Shown here: in pieces, positions 1-9,813 of the stretch
Layout of the letters: each line of letters begins with the position of its first letter
Numbering within the stretch: position 1 is the first letter of the stretch
NCBI GenBank assembly: GCA_034231615.1
Contig: CM067317.1
Coordinates: 21,309,477 to 21,373,476, forward strand
Length of the DNA stretch: 64,000 bases
Source: Meghimatium bilineatum
Taxonomy: Eukaryota; Mollusca; Gastropoda; Stylommatophora; Philomycidae
Direction: 5' to 3'
Notes under the pieces: model-generated
The model's database searches: none
Told to the model about the DNA's origin: nothing
What the model saw: the letters and a program-made list of their open reading frames with translations, nothing else
Position numbers and translations under genes: made by a program

Positions 1-149
1 TTGTTTGATTGAGAACCCCAGAAATTGCAAGCAATTGGCTTATGCTTCCTATGTTCTGGGGGTGGTTTTTCTGAGCTTTCTTTCATACCCAGGAGACTGC
101 GGCTTTTGACTTAGTGAAATGCCAATTGAAGCAGCTTTCTACTCAGAGG

Positions 150-296
150 AGGTCTATAATTGTATAGATGACATGCTACAAAGCTTCCATAAGAGAGCCT
201 CAATATAACGGCATGTCATCTACTAAGGTTTTCTGCTAGATAGGTGGTTTGTCTAGTGGACATTTGGTGAGACCCACAGACGCAACCACATTCGTA
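150..296 (-). repeat. Module shared with the 5' end of LINE-A (inverted copy)
   Basis: This stretch matches the reverse complement of 7855-7990, the 5' end of the LINE-A element, with scattered mismatches and small indels. It keeps a short palindrome: tagatgacatgc at 165-176 and its reverse complement at 211-222. Similarity stops near 150, so this is either a fragment of another LINE-A copy in minus orientation or a module shared between elements. No coding capacity is seen. Confidence 0.6.
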
Positions 297-555
297 GACA
301 GATAGATAAAATCATTGATTTTAAGGAAATCTGCATTCACGTTTTACTCTTCCTTGTTTCTGCACATCTCTGTAAGATTATATTTTCAATACTTCTTTAT
401 TTGAAAAACATTAAATGTTGAAAATGACATGAGGTTGCCTTTAACTCTGTATCTGCTACATATGACTTTATTCATTCCTTGATCTGACTGCTAATGATGA
501 GTTACTCATTTTTTTTGTTTTCTATCCCCTCATTGCTAAAAATGATTTCATTATT

Positions 556-712
556 CTTCTTCAGCGTTCATTTTCAAACTCCCACTGGATCTCTCTTTTA
601 GCAGGATCATTGTCCTACTAGATTTCCAGCAGGATGTAATCCAGAGAATGGAAATACACGCAATCAATTTTATTTGCACCAATGGCCCGCCTCATCCATC
701 TTCTACGGATTC
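556..712 (+). repeat. SINE-like repeat copy (family S1)
   Basis: Roughly 155-bp unit beginning with a TTC-rich stretch, then a block reading gttcattttcaaactccc, and ending near a catcttctacgg block. Similar units occur at 18473, 28503, 30326, 34660 (-), 38790 (-) and 44555 (-), and again in the duplicated block. The 34660 copy carries a tRNA-like A box upstream of the TTC tract, which suggests a tRNA-derived SINE; this copy shows only the body. Confidence 0.6.
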
Positions 713-1664
713 ATTCTGAAATCGGCAAGTGTCAAACATCCCACAATACAGTAAATATTTTCTTATGTCAATAAACAAACCCATACCATGAAAGTTCTCC
801 TATTTCTGTGTTGAGCAAGAAAAGGATTCAGCACAGGGGGATATTCATTGAGGAAAGAATTTAGCACAGCTGGTATTGGTTACTGAAAACAATGTAGCAG
901 CTAAAGGGTTAACGAAAACTCAACTGCAAATTTGGAATTTAATTAATGAGTCACAATTTAAATGATTGTATTAAATGTCATAAGTTCAAGTTAGATTGAA
1001 TTATATTATACTAAAAAATCTATTTTCATTGTGTTTTCATTTACCCTATTAAAAGGCCTTTTTAAATGTATGGTTACATTGCTTATATAAAATAGGGTTG
1101 TGGGTCACTTCACTTTTATAAAATGGAGTCATGATTCCATAAAGGTTGGGAACCTGTACTTTATCTCATGTCCTGGTTGTACACTATGACACACTGTTAC
1201 CTGTCTAATTCTTGACTTAATATTCCTTTCCTACTTCTTATCTTTTCATCCTCCTCCTGTAGCAATCTTCTTCAAAATATCATGCATTAAGTGTCAAAAT
1301 TTTTTAACTGCCTTATTTTGTATATTCTGCATTGGTTTTTTTCTTACTCATTCTTTTTTTCTAGGCTTCTCTTATTTTTAGTTTGGAATTTTATCTTGCT
1401 ACAATCTTTCATTAGAAAAAGAAAACAGAGAGAGACAAAGAGTATAAAAAAATGACTTACAGTTGCTTATTTTCCTTTTAGCAATATTTCACTATTAATA
1501 TGTTCTTGCATTCTTATAATAATGGGATTCCATGTTATTATTATCGGTATTATTTTGTATACTTCAGTCTATACACAGGTTTCCAATTTTTGTCAAATTT
1601 TGGACATTAAAGTTACATTCTGTGTGTATATAAAGATTGGCTCATATTCGGAAACATACAGTGT
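713..1664. other. AT-rich stretch without a recognised gene
   Basis: No gene is recognised. A short block around 1035-1165, including aggttgggaacctgt, is shared in reverse complement with about 35617-35690, so at least part of this stretch is a dispersed repeat. Confidence 0.6.
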
Positions 1665-2304
1665 GTCATGTGACGTATTCCTTCCAGAACGTTGTTTTCC
1701 TAATGAACTCTCTGAACCTCTCTGTCTTGGGCGATGTGGCTTGCATTTTCTAGCGATGTATTCATGTTATCTTTAATGTCGTCAGTCCATCGTCTTCTTG
1801 GTCTGCCCCTTCTCCTCTCCCAGGTACTCTTCCCTCCATTATTTGTCTTTCTAAACAGTTATGTCTCTTTATATGACCAAACAGGCGTAGTTTTCTTTTT
1901 GTTATTGTGTTTAGTAACCAACACTCTGGAATATTCAGTGTGTTTATAATATCTGAGTGTCTGATTTTATCCTTCCATGATATTCTAAGTATCTTCCTGT
2001 AGCATTTCAGCTCGAAGGCATTGATCCTCTTTGCCGCTATTTTACTTAGAGTCCATGTTTCACAGCCGTATGCTGCAACCGGAAAAATAAAAGTTCGTAA
2101 CATTAGCACTTTCGTTTCTATTTTGTTGTTTTTCCATATGTTTTTCAGCCGTGTTATTTTGCAATATGCCATTGCCAATCTCTTCCTTATTTCTGCCATG
2201 CAGTCTCCTGCACCGTTGATGTTTGCTCCTAAGTATTCAAATTTATCCACACATTCTATCTCGGTATTGTCTATTCTGATGTTTGGTTGTTGTGTTGTAA
2301 ACAT
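1665..2304 (-). pseudogene. LINE (RTE-like) reverse transcriptase C-terminal remnant
   Basis: Minus-strand reading gives about 180 residues, then continues after a frame change into a C-terminal block with GRPRRRW-like and FWKEYVT features. Visible landmarks are a thumb-like FEYLGANI, then AAYGCETW, LKCYRKILRISW and a GHIKRHN block, in the order found in the region after the catalytic palm of endonuclease-encoding non-LTR elements. The palm itself (YADD) is absent, so this is a 5'-truncated dead copy. The same family leaves tails at 22030-22150, 22855-23290 and 47555-47711. The clade is inferred from general resemblance only. Confidence 0.75.
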
Positions 2305-3247
2305 ACAGTATATAATATTAATTATTACATGACAGAATGTCTAGTTATAAAAAGCAAGTTTTAACGACAAAAGAATTATGAAACTGTATTTTATGTTGAT
2401 GTTTACTTACTGTGTGGAGCTCCCATAATGCCTTGTTTGTAAACATGTGCACCTCTTAAAACTGCCATTCCACAGGCTAAGTCTACTATAACCTCTTTAG
2501 TTTGCTGTCAGTACGAATACAACGTTTGATCAATTGTGTACCAAATGATGCGTTAATTTACAAACACACCTCAACATGAATATTTTTAAGAAAATAGTAT
2601 TGAGGGCAAGAGGCAGGTGATAAGAAAGAAAAAAACATTCACATAAAGAAGAAAGTTCCATTTCCCACTTTGATTTGTATGGTTTTGAAAATCTTTTTGA
2701 GTCTTACTCTTTTCAAACTTGTTTTTTAAAAAGAAATTTAGATCAAATTAATTTTGAGTTAATGAAAAATTTCTTCACGTATCTTTTTCATTTTATACCA
2801 TAATATTAATAAATGAGATATACATTGTATATTATTGGAGGGGAAATCACTACAAAAATTAGAACATATTAGTAAATTGTTGAAATTTTGTTATGAGAAA
2901 GAATAATTACAATTTTTAAAACTAAAACAATTATTAGGAGCTTATAATTTACACAATAAAAAAATTGTGATATTCTTAAAATTTTCTTGGGTCAATGGTT
3001 TGAAGTGTTCCGATACATTTTCTGGTATTGTTATTTTATGATAGAACATTTATTTACAATTTATGCAAAATTTATTTGATGCATTTATGTCAAAAAAATT
3101 TTATGCTATATACATATTTCTAAATGACATCACTAACAAAATACTGGTATAAATAATCTACAACATCACAACTTCATTAGTTACAAATCTTTGTTTACTT
3201 ACTACAACTGACCTTAATTTCTGTCATATTTCATAAAGTGCATCTCC
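2305..3247. other. AT-rich stretch without a recognised feature
   Basis: Very AT-rich with short homopolymers; no coding or repeat structure was recognised on either strand. Confidence 0.6.
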
Positions 3248-3260
3248 ACTAGTTTGAAAT
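3248..3260. repeat. Target-site duplication, left copy
   Basis: The 13-mer actagtttgaaat here is repeated exactly at 3934-3946 and brackets the LINE-B insertion between them. Confidence 0.85.
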
Positions 3261-3933
3261 TCTTCTTCTTCTTTCGTTCACTTGAAACATGTCTATATCT
3301 GTAATTCTGTCTCCTTAATAAAACTCACTGTCTTTTGTAGTTCATACAGTGTCCCATAGAGTTTTGATTCCAGTGTTGTTTCCTCTGGCCAATATGTCTG
3401 CCTCAGCGTTTCATGCTCAGAACACTCTTGAAGTATATGTTTGGCACTCTGTGCTGCCTGTCCACATGTACACATGGCTGTGTTGCCAATCTTGAACTTT
3501 GTATACATGTGACTTCGGAGTCGGTTGTGTCCTGTTCTGAGACGTAGAATTATAACTTGTTCTGGTCTATTCATAATATGATAATCATCTTGTGTTGGTG
3601 TTTGTGGCTTTCTTATTGACTTGATCATCTGTTTTTTCTGATGGAAGGTGATTGGTATATCTGGTTGGTCTTCGGCAGCACCTTCCTTAGCCAGTTGGTC
3701 TGCTTTTTCATTTCCTGGTATTCCACAGTGAGAGGGTATCCACTGCATGGTTACCCTATACTGGTAAGACAATTCGCTAAGTAGTTTTTTCAAGTCTGTT
3801 AGTTTTCCAGACTGGAGAGCTTGAAGCACTGACCTTGCATCTGTCAGGAATACCACAGGCTGTAGGTCAGAGTTGGAGTTCAGCAGTTTTTTAGCTGCCA
3901 CACTAATTGCCTGGATTTCAGCATCATAATTAT
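3261..3933 (-). mobile_element. 5'-truncated LINE-B insertion (RNase H and C-terminal part)
   Basis: A minus-strand open frame of 202 residues (3293-3901) encodes the distal half of a retrotransposon RNase H domain and the element's C-terminus. FLTDARSVLQAL gives one catalytic aspartate, and WIPSHCGIPGNEKADQLAKEGA gives the final D region. A Cys/His cluster (MCTCGQAAQSAKHILQEC) follows. The insert ends in a GAA/TTC tail at 3261-3276 and is bracketed by a 13-bp direct repeat, the signature of target-primed reverse transcription. It breaks off at about 3933, so only the 3' end was copied. It is nearly identical to 8741-9802, implying a fairly recent burst. Function as a host gene is unlikely. 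Confidence 0.88.
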
Positions 3934-3946
3934 ACTAGTTTGAAAT
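3934..3946. repeat. Target-site duplication, right copy
   Basis: Exact second copy of the 13-mer at 3248-3260, at the 5'-truncated end of the LINE-B insertion. Confidence 0.85.
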
Positions 3947-4612
3947 AAATTGGTTATTCTATCTACTAAATTATCATGTCAACTTTGCTCTGTTTCAAAG
4001 GCACTGACAGCTCCTGACTAAGTTATTTGCACCAAAAGTACTTAAACCTAATTCACATATCTTTGATAATTTTGTTAACGAGCTGGTTATAACTATAACT
4101 ACTACTACAATCTTCTATCTCTGAAACAATCACTAGTAAGCTATGAATAAAAAAAATATATTGTACTACATCGTCTAGAAGCAGTACATGTTGCTATTAT
4201 AGACATTTTATAGTTAAAACAATAGTTTTTTTCAAGACAATACATGTTTTGTGAAATAAGAAGCAGAGGTATTCTCAAATGTAGCAGTAAAGAATTAGAT
4301 GAACATAAAAACCTATATTGGTGAATCATGAAATAAATACTGATCAAACTATGATCAGTGGAAAACTGATGTATCAGTTATTGGTCTTGTAGTGCTTCTT
4401 TATATAGCAGATATATCTGTTATTAGTCCAGAAAGAGTTAAGTAGATTTTCTTTATATAACAGATATATCCGTGATTGGTCCAGAAAGAGTTAAATATAT
4501 TTTTTCACACATTCAAAACCATTATGATTTGGTTTAATATTCTATTATTGTACAAACTATTGTCCACTGTGCAAAATTACAAGAAGAAAATAAACTTTGA
4601 CTTTCAGAAACA
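3947..4612. other. Non-coding stretch with a two-unit tandem repeat
   Basis: No gene is recognised. Positions 4398-4441 and 4451-4494 are an imperfect tandem pair with a 53-bp period, sharing ctttatata and a gtccagaaagagttaa block. It lies just upstream of the 49-bp minisatellite. Confidence 0.6.
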
Positions 4613-5112
4613 GATCTGAGGAACAAGCTCCAAGTCTACATTAGAGCTGGTGACTACAGTAGATCTGAGGAACAAGCTCCAAGTCTACATTAGAGCTGGT
4701 GACCACAGTAGATCTGAGGAACAAGCTTCTAATCTGCCTTAGAGCTGGTGACTACAGTAGATCTGAGGAACAAGCTCCAAGTCTATCTTAGAGCTGGTGA
4801 CTACAGTAGATCTGAGGAACAAGCTCCAAATCTACCTTAGAGCTGGTGACTACAGTAGATCTGAGGAACAAGCTCCAAGTCTACCTTAGAGCTGGTGACT
4901 ACAGTAGATCTGAGGAACAAGCTCCAAGTCTACCTTAGAACTGGTGACTACAGTAGATCTGAGGAACATGCTACAAGTCTACCTTAGAGCTGGTGACTAC
5001 AGTAGATCTGAGGAACAAGCTCCAAGTCTACCTTGGGCTACCTTGGAGCTGGTGACTACAGTAGATCTGAGGAACAAGTTCCAAGTCTACCTTAGAACTG
5101 GTGACTACAGTA
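4613..5112. repeat. 49-bp minisatellite, ten units
   Basis: Units starting gatctgaggaacaagctcc recur at 4613, 4662, 4711, 4760, 4809, 4858, 4907, 4956, 5005 and 5064. The spacing is exactly 49 bp, except the ninth unit, which is 59 bp because of an extra gggctacctt-like decamer. Units differ by a few substitutions. A BglII-type agatct lies at each junction. No reading frame runs through the array. Confidence 0.95.
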
Positions 5113-5475
5113 CACTTTAGTGAAGAAATTCATTTCAGTGTATGACTCCAATGAGAGAACCAAGATGAGAAAACAACAGTTGAAAACAACATTATTTTAA
5201 GAACTGGTACAAAATTTTACTGCAAAATACCAAACCTGACCATTTCTATTATTTTACAATAAATAATTAATTTACCATCACACAAAAGTATTTACCTTCA
5301 CAAGACTATGAGGGCCTCTGTTTTTTATAATAATGCAGTCTGGCAGTGATGGATGAGGAAATATCTCATACTTTTCTCTCTGTAAGTTTTCACATTGCTA
5401 AATTGAGAACACAAATTTAATAATACCAGGACAACTAAACTGAACAGTAATTACAAAATATAAATAGATTCTTGA
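5113..5475. other. AT-rich stretch without a recognised feature
   Basis: No gene, repeat or RNA is recognised between the minisatellite and the LINE-D remnant. Confidence 0.5.
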
Positions 5476-6308
5476 TTAGAAACTGGCTTCACAGCACGCG
5501 GGACATTCCCATAAGTGCTCTGCCCTCCGCTCCATCAGCCATCCCAATGTATGTAAACTCAGAGTTCCAGTCAGGTGTTGATTGTGTGACCTTCGGGACT
5601 TTCCAAAAAATTTACTTTTCCTTTCCTCACCTCTAGATACTCCCATTTCTAACATTCTCTGTATGTGTACGTTCTCAACCTCATTGACATCATCTGCATC
5701 TTGAAATGAATTTATTACTGCCTTCATTAAGTCTGCTTTAACTCTTCTCAGCAATATGTCGTCTATTGCCGCATTGCTTGCCAATAAGTCGGCTCTCTTG
5801 TTTCCTCTGACCCCAGCATGACCAGGGCAGTATATTCATGTAATGCTCTGGACAACTGAATTATTCAATAAGTCTCACCATTCTTTTCTTAGCATGAACT
5901 TTTCTATCTTGCGCAACATGCTTTGAGAGTCTGTGAGTATTACCGAGTGTGTTGATGTATCAGTTATCAACCAAATAAGAGCTGCTGTAACTCTATCTCC
6001 ATCCGCATGCTCGATGTGACAGTAGAATATGCTGAAGATTTCTCAACCAACTTCACGCCGTTTCTGTAGGCAACAAAGTCCCAACCGCTTTTATTTGTGA
6101 TTCTGTTAACGGAGCCATCTGTGTATATAATTATGTCTTGTGGTTTTGAGTGTAGTTGGGTGAGTTTGTGCACTGTATCCTGAGCCCTGACTTCTGTCCA
6201 TTTTCGGCACGCTTTATCTAAATATAAAATATAAATAGCTTTTGTAACAGCTACCTTTGTAATTGTACTCACGTAATAAGAAAGTTTCATACTTTTTACC
6301 TCAAACAT
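5476..6308 (-). pseudogene. LINE-D RNase H and C-terminal remnant
   Basis: Minus-strand frames give an RNase H start (IIIYTDGSVNRITNKSGWDF with the first catalytic D, then SSMRMEIE with the catalytic E). After frame breaks, a distal part reads ADLLASNAAIDD and ends in a tail containing SKFFGKSRRSHNQHLTGTLSLHTL. The order matches a retrotransposon RNase H followed by its C-terminus. Several stops and frameshifts separate the pieces, so it is dead. A second tail of the same family lies at 16860-17224 (SEFFGGHRRMMVNQEITGT). Confidence 0.7.
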
Positions 6309-6619
6309 GAAATGTTAGTTATGGTGATGAATTCACAGAAATATAACCACATTTGACAAAACAATGAGACATATTAAAATCTTAAACTGTGACAATATAG
6401 CAGCATATCAGAACAATATATGTTGAATCAATAGCAATTTTCAAAGGAGACAGATCTAGAATCCTAATCTTGCAGGTCACAAACGAAGAGTTGTGCCTTG
6501 ATGCCAATGATATCACATGCTTTTCAAAAGGTACATAGAGTATTCAGTAATACTTTGGTACTCATATGTCCTTGCAAAGAACACAAAATCACTCTGTACC
6601 TGAACAATTGTTTGTGTGC
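6309..6619. other. Stretch without a recognised feature
   Basis: No coding or repeat structure is recognised. Confidence 0.5.
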
Positions 6620-7500
6620 CTGATGATGCTCATCCGTTGTAATCAACGATGACCAAAACTCAACCAAAATAATAATAATAATAAGTAATAAAAGATAGTA
6701 AAGTTAATAGTGTGTTTTTAAATGACTAATAAGTCCAATGCGAGCACAAAAAGTTCTTCCACACAATTGACATCTGTAGAGGGTGTCTATGGGATGTTGA
6801 GATGTTTTGTCTTTTCTACTTGCCTGATTCTGTCTTGTAGTATCTTGCCTGGACTCTTCCACAGCTAGTGCTCCAGTTCTGAGACTGTAACCCATGCTGT
6901 TCTATCCTGAGTGAGGCTCTTATACATCAATTTTAAGATGTTTCAGTGAGGACTTGAGTGTGTCTTTGAAATGTTTTTTCTGTCCACCAACTTTTCGAAG
7001 TCCTGTCTTGAGTATTCCATAATATATTTGTTTTGGCAGACATGAGTCCTCCATACACACAAGATGACCTGTCCAGTGTGCTTGCGCCTTCATAAGTAAC
7101 GTGTAGATGCTTGTTAAGACTGATTTTTCCAATACCTCGTAGTCTGGTACTTTGTCCCACTAATGGATATTTAGTAATTTACGTAGGCAGCTAAGATGGA
7201 AGTGATTTAGTTTTCTTGCATGCCTAACATACACTGTCCACATTTCACAAGTGTATAGTAGGGTTGATATAACAGCCACATGATATACTTGAATTTTGTA
7301 GTTGTTCTTATACCTCTTCTGTTCCATAGTTTGCTGCGTAATCTACCAAATACAGCACTAGCTTTTGCTAGTCTATTGTTAATTTCCACATGGATGTTGA
7401 CAACCCGAGAGAGGGTGCTTCCAAGGTCACTGTCAACTACCTCTATATTTTTTTCCTGATTGACGATAAAAGTAGCAGTATGTTGGCTATTTGGTATTAA
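6620..7500 (-). pseudogene. LINE-C reverse transcriptase C-terminal remnant with C2H2-like end
   Basis: Read on the minus strand, pieces occur in the usual order of a non-LTR element C-terminus: EINNRLAKASAVFGRLRSKLW, a degraded LLYTCEMWT-like block, KAQAHWTGHLVCMED, GGQKKHFKDTLKSSLKHLKID, and finally CQLCGRTFCARIGLISHLKTH. That last C2H2-like motif closes many such ORFs and does not mark a host zinc-finger gene. Frameshifts separate the blocks. The 3' part (6620-6720, with an AAT repeat) recurs at 13958-14062, and the whole C-terminus recurs in decayed form at 26880-27640. Confidence 0.72.
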
Positions 7501-7833
7501 TTCATGATTCCGGGTTCATTTGCCCTCTTAGCCGAATTGTCATTCACCAACTTTGTGAACCCTTTGTCCAAGTCTGAGTTTCTAAAACTTAATTAGGAGC
7601 ACCGGGGACTACAAGCTTGTTCTCAAGCTGAACAAAATTTTAGTTCCAATTTCCATGTAACATTTCCCCGTTATATTTGCACATGTTGCTGCCCTCTGGT
7701 GCTGTGCTGTTCTCTCATGTGTGCAGAAGCTTAATACTGTCCAGTCTTTAATATTATCAATTCAATCTTTTCTTAACTACAAAAAGTGCTAAAATATCCC
7801 TGCATCATTATTCCAAGTGTAATATGTGTATCT
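7501..7833. other. Stretch without a recognised feature
   Basis: Nothing recognisable between the LINE-C remnant and the LINE-A target-site duplication. Confidence 0.5.
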
Positions 7834-7848
7834 ATCAATTCAACATAA
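7834..7848. repeat. LINE-A target-site duplication, left copy
   Basis: The 15-mer atcaattcaacataa occurs here and exactly again at 13488-13502, immediately after the element's CAAC/AACC-type 3' tail. Confidence 0.85.
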
Positions 7849-7920
7849 CGCATGGTTTGCGTCTGTGGGTCTCACCAATGGCCCATTAGACAAACCACCC
7901 ATGCAACAGAAAAACCTAAG

Positions 7921-7980
7921 TAGATGACATGCCGTTATATTGAGGTTATCTATTATAGAAGCTTCATGGCATGTCATCTA
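7921..7980 (+). repeat. Hairpin in LINE-A 5' region
   Basis: tagatgacatgcc at 7921-7933 and its exact reverse complement at 7968-7980 form a 13-bp perfect stem around a 34-nt loop. The same hairpin survives in the inverted relative at 165-222. A role in the element's RNA is possible but not shown. Confidence 0.75.
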
Positions 7981-8049
7981 TACAATTATGCCTCTCATAC
8001 TTTTAATTTTTTGTTACAATGTATTTTATGCCATGTTGTATTCTTTTTC

Positions 8050-8640
8050 TTTATTTGTTTATGTATGCACCCTCTGTGGTTGGGAGAGAGCTAGAGATTT
8101 GCTGCGCAGCAGTGGGGAGGAGGAAACTGACAGCACTGTTTTTCCTATGGCTGAGGTCCATCATAGAGGCACACTGACTCAGGACGTGACGATCCTTTTG
8201 ACTTGAACATTTGGTTGCATGCTTGGAGCAATAGAGAAGTTCGGCATAAACAGTAGTCAATTGGTGGCGGGGAATGAGCACAGTTAGCCCTATCTTGGCT
8301 GCAGTTGCTCGGAGCAGTTCATAGGTTGAAACCTTCCTTCCTAGTAGTGTGATAGTTTTTCTCTGGCTCTGGCCCGGGGTGGGACGAAAATTCACAGACT
8401 CCCCAGCAATATAATGCCAGTACAAAACACACTAATTACAAACGAGATCGGACGTCGCCTCGGTTATCAAGGTTCGCGGCAGGCAGTGGGTAACCAGGCT
8501 GCTCTGAGAAATTAACTACTGGAACGCATCCAAAACATCAGCACAAACACAGACATGCACAACACAGCAACAACACCTGCACAAGCACCAAAACATTAAA
8601 CCCAGAAAACCTCGGAGGTAGAACCAGCAGAACCAAGATT
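8050..8640 (+). other. LINE-A 5' region, relatively GC-rich, no clear ORF1
   Basis: This part of LINE-A is less AT-rich than its surroundings. It has only short broken frames on the + strand, plus a 124-residue minus-strand frame (8051-8425) without recognised motifs. Its place between the 5' boundary and the endonuclease start suggests a 5' UTR or a degraded ORF1. Confidence 0.5.
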
Positions 8641-8729
8641 TTCATAAAACAAAGTCTTCACTTAATATTCTACAACTGAACATCTGTGGAATAAGAAATA
8701 AAACACTAGAGCTCCATAATTTACTACAT

Positions 8730-8740
8730 GCTCATAAGAT
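8730..8740. repeat. Nested LINE-B target-site duplication, left copy
   Basis: gctcataagat here is repeated exactly at 9803-9813, and the LINE-A coding frame resumes across the pair. Confidence 0.88.
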
Positions 8741-9802
8741 TCTTCTTCTTCTTCTTTCGTTCACTTGAAACATGTCTATATCTGTAATTCTGTCTCCTTA
8801 AAAAAACTCACTGTCTTTTGTAGTTCATACAGTGTCCCATAGAGTTTTGATTCCAGTGTTGTTTCCTCTGGCCAATATGTCTGCCTCAGCATTTCATGCT
8901 CAGAACACTCTTGAAGTATATGTTTGGCACTCTGTGCTGCCTGTCCACATGTACACATGGCTGTGTTGCCAATCTTGAACTTTGTATACATGTGACTGCG
9001 GAGTCGGTTGTGTCCTGTTCTGAGACGTAGAATTATAACTTGTTCTGGTCTGTTCATAATATGATAGTCATCTTGTGTTGGTGTTTGTGGCTTTCTTATT
9101 GACTTGATCATGTTTTTTCTGATGGTAGGTGATTGGTATATCTGGTTGGTCTTCGGCAGCACCTTCCTTAGCCAGTTGGTCTGCTTTTTCATTTCCTGGT
9201 ATTCCACAGTGAGAGGGTATCCACTGCATGGTTACCCTATACTGGTCAGACAATTCGCTAAGTAGTTTTTTCAAGTCTGTTAGTTTTTCAGACTGGAGAG
9301 CTTGAAGCACTGACCTTGCATCTGTCAGGAATACCACAGGCTGTAGGTCAGAGTTGGAGTTCAGCAGTTTTTTAGCTGCCACACTAATTGCCTGGATTTC
9401 TGCATCATAATTATTGCAGAATTTTCCTGTCGGTGTTCTGATTGTATCTCTAGGCTTGTGTGGATATTCTATATATACACCTGCACCTCCATTCCTCACA
9501 GCATTCTGTGCTGACCCATCTGTGTATACTCTGACCCATATATCTTGTGGATATTCCTCATCCAGGAAACTGAGGGTGACTGTCCTTCGCTGCACACTGT
9601 TCTGTTCGTCCTCGCTTAGTATTCCTTTCACATGGGTCTGAATGTATATTGGCATTCCATGCCTTTCACTCCACGGGGTTTGTTCTGGTACAGGCCTTAA
9701 GGGGCTGTCAACTTCAGGTAGGTCTGTAAGTTGTCTGCGGAGTCGTTTAGCTTGGTGGATAAAGCTGCTTCTTTTCAGTCGTCCCATTGCTAGATTTTGG
9801 AA
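8741..9802 (-). mobile_element. 5'-truncated LINE-B nested inside LINE-A
   Basis: A 1062-bp minus-strand insertion with a TTC/GAA tail at 8741-8757 and an 11-bp target-site duplication. It encodes linker sequence, a complete RNase H (VRVYTDGSAQ with first D; NNYDAEIQA with E; FLTDARSVLQAL with D; GNEKADQLAKEGA with final D) and the Cys/His C-terminus. The reading frame changes near 9112, where this copy lacks two bases compared with the 3261-3933 copy. It carries no reverse transcriptase, so it is a dead 3' fragment. Its insertion postdates LINE-A, and the two LINE-B copies are close relatives. Confidence 0.9.
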
Positions 9803-9813
9803 GCTCATAAGAT
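9803..9813. repeat. Nested LINE-B target-site duplication, right copy
   Basis: Exact second copy of the 11-mer at 8730-8740. Confidence 0.88.

Noticed and set aside
6704..6895. C2H2 zinc-finger gene
   Set aside because: The CQLCGRTF...HLKTH motif is the usual end of LINE-C-type ORFs and is preceded by other blocks of that ORF.
150..7990. Inverted repeats at 150-296 and 7855-7990 as ends of one large DNA transposon
   Set aside because: The right member is the 5' end of LINE-A, which has its own 15-bp target-site duplication. The left one is better explained as a fragment of a related element.
8051..8425. 124-residue minus-strand gene
   Set aside because: It lies within the LINE-A 5' region in antisense, with no recognised domain and no independent support.
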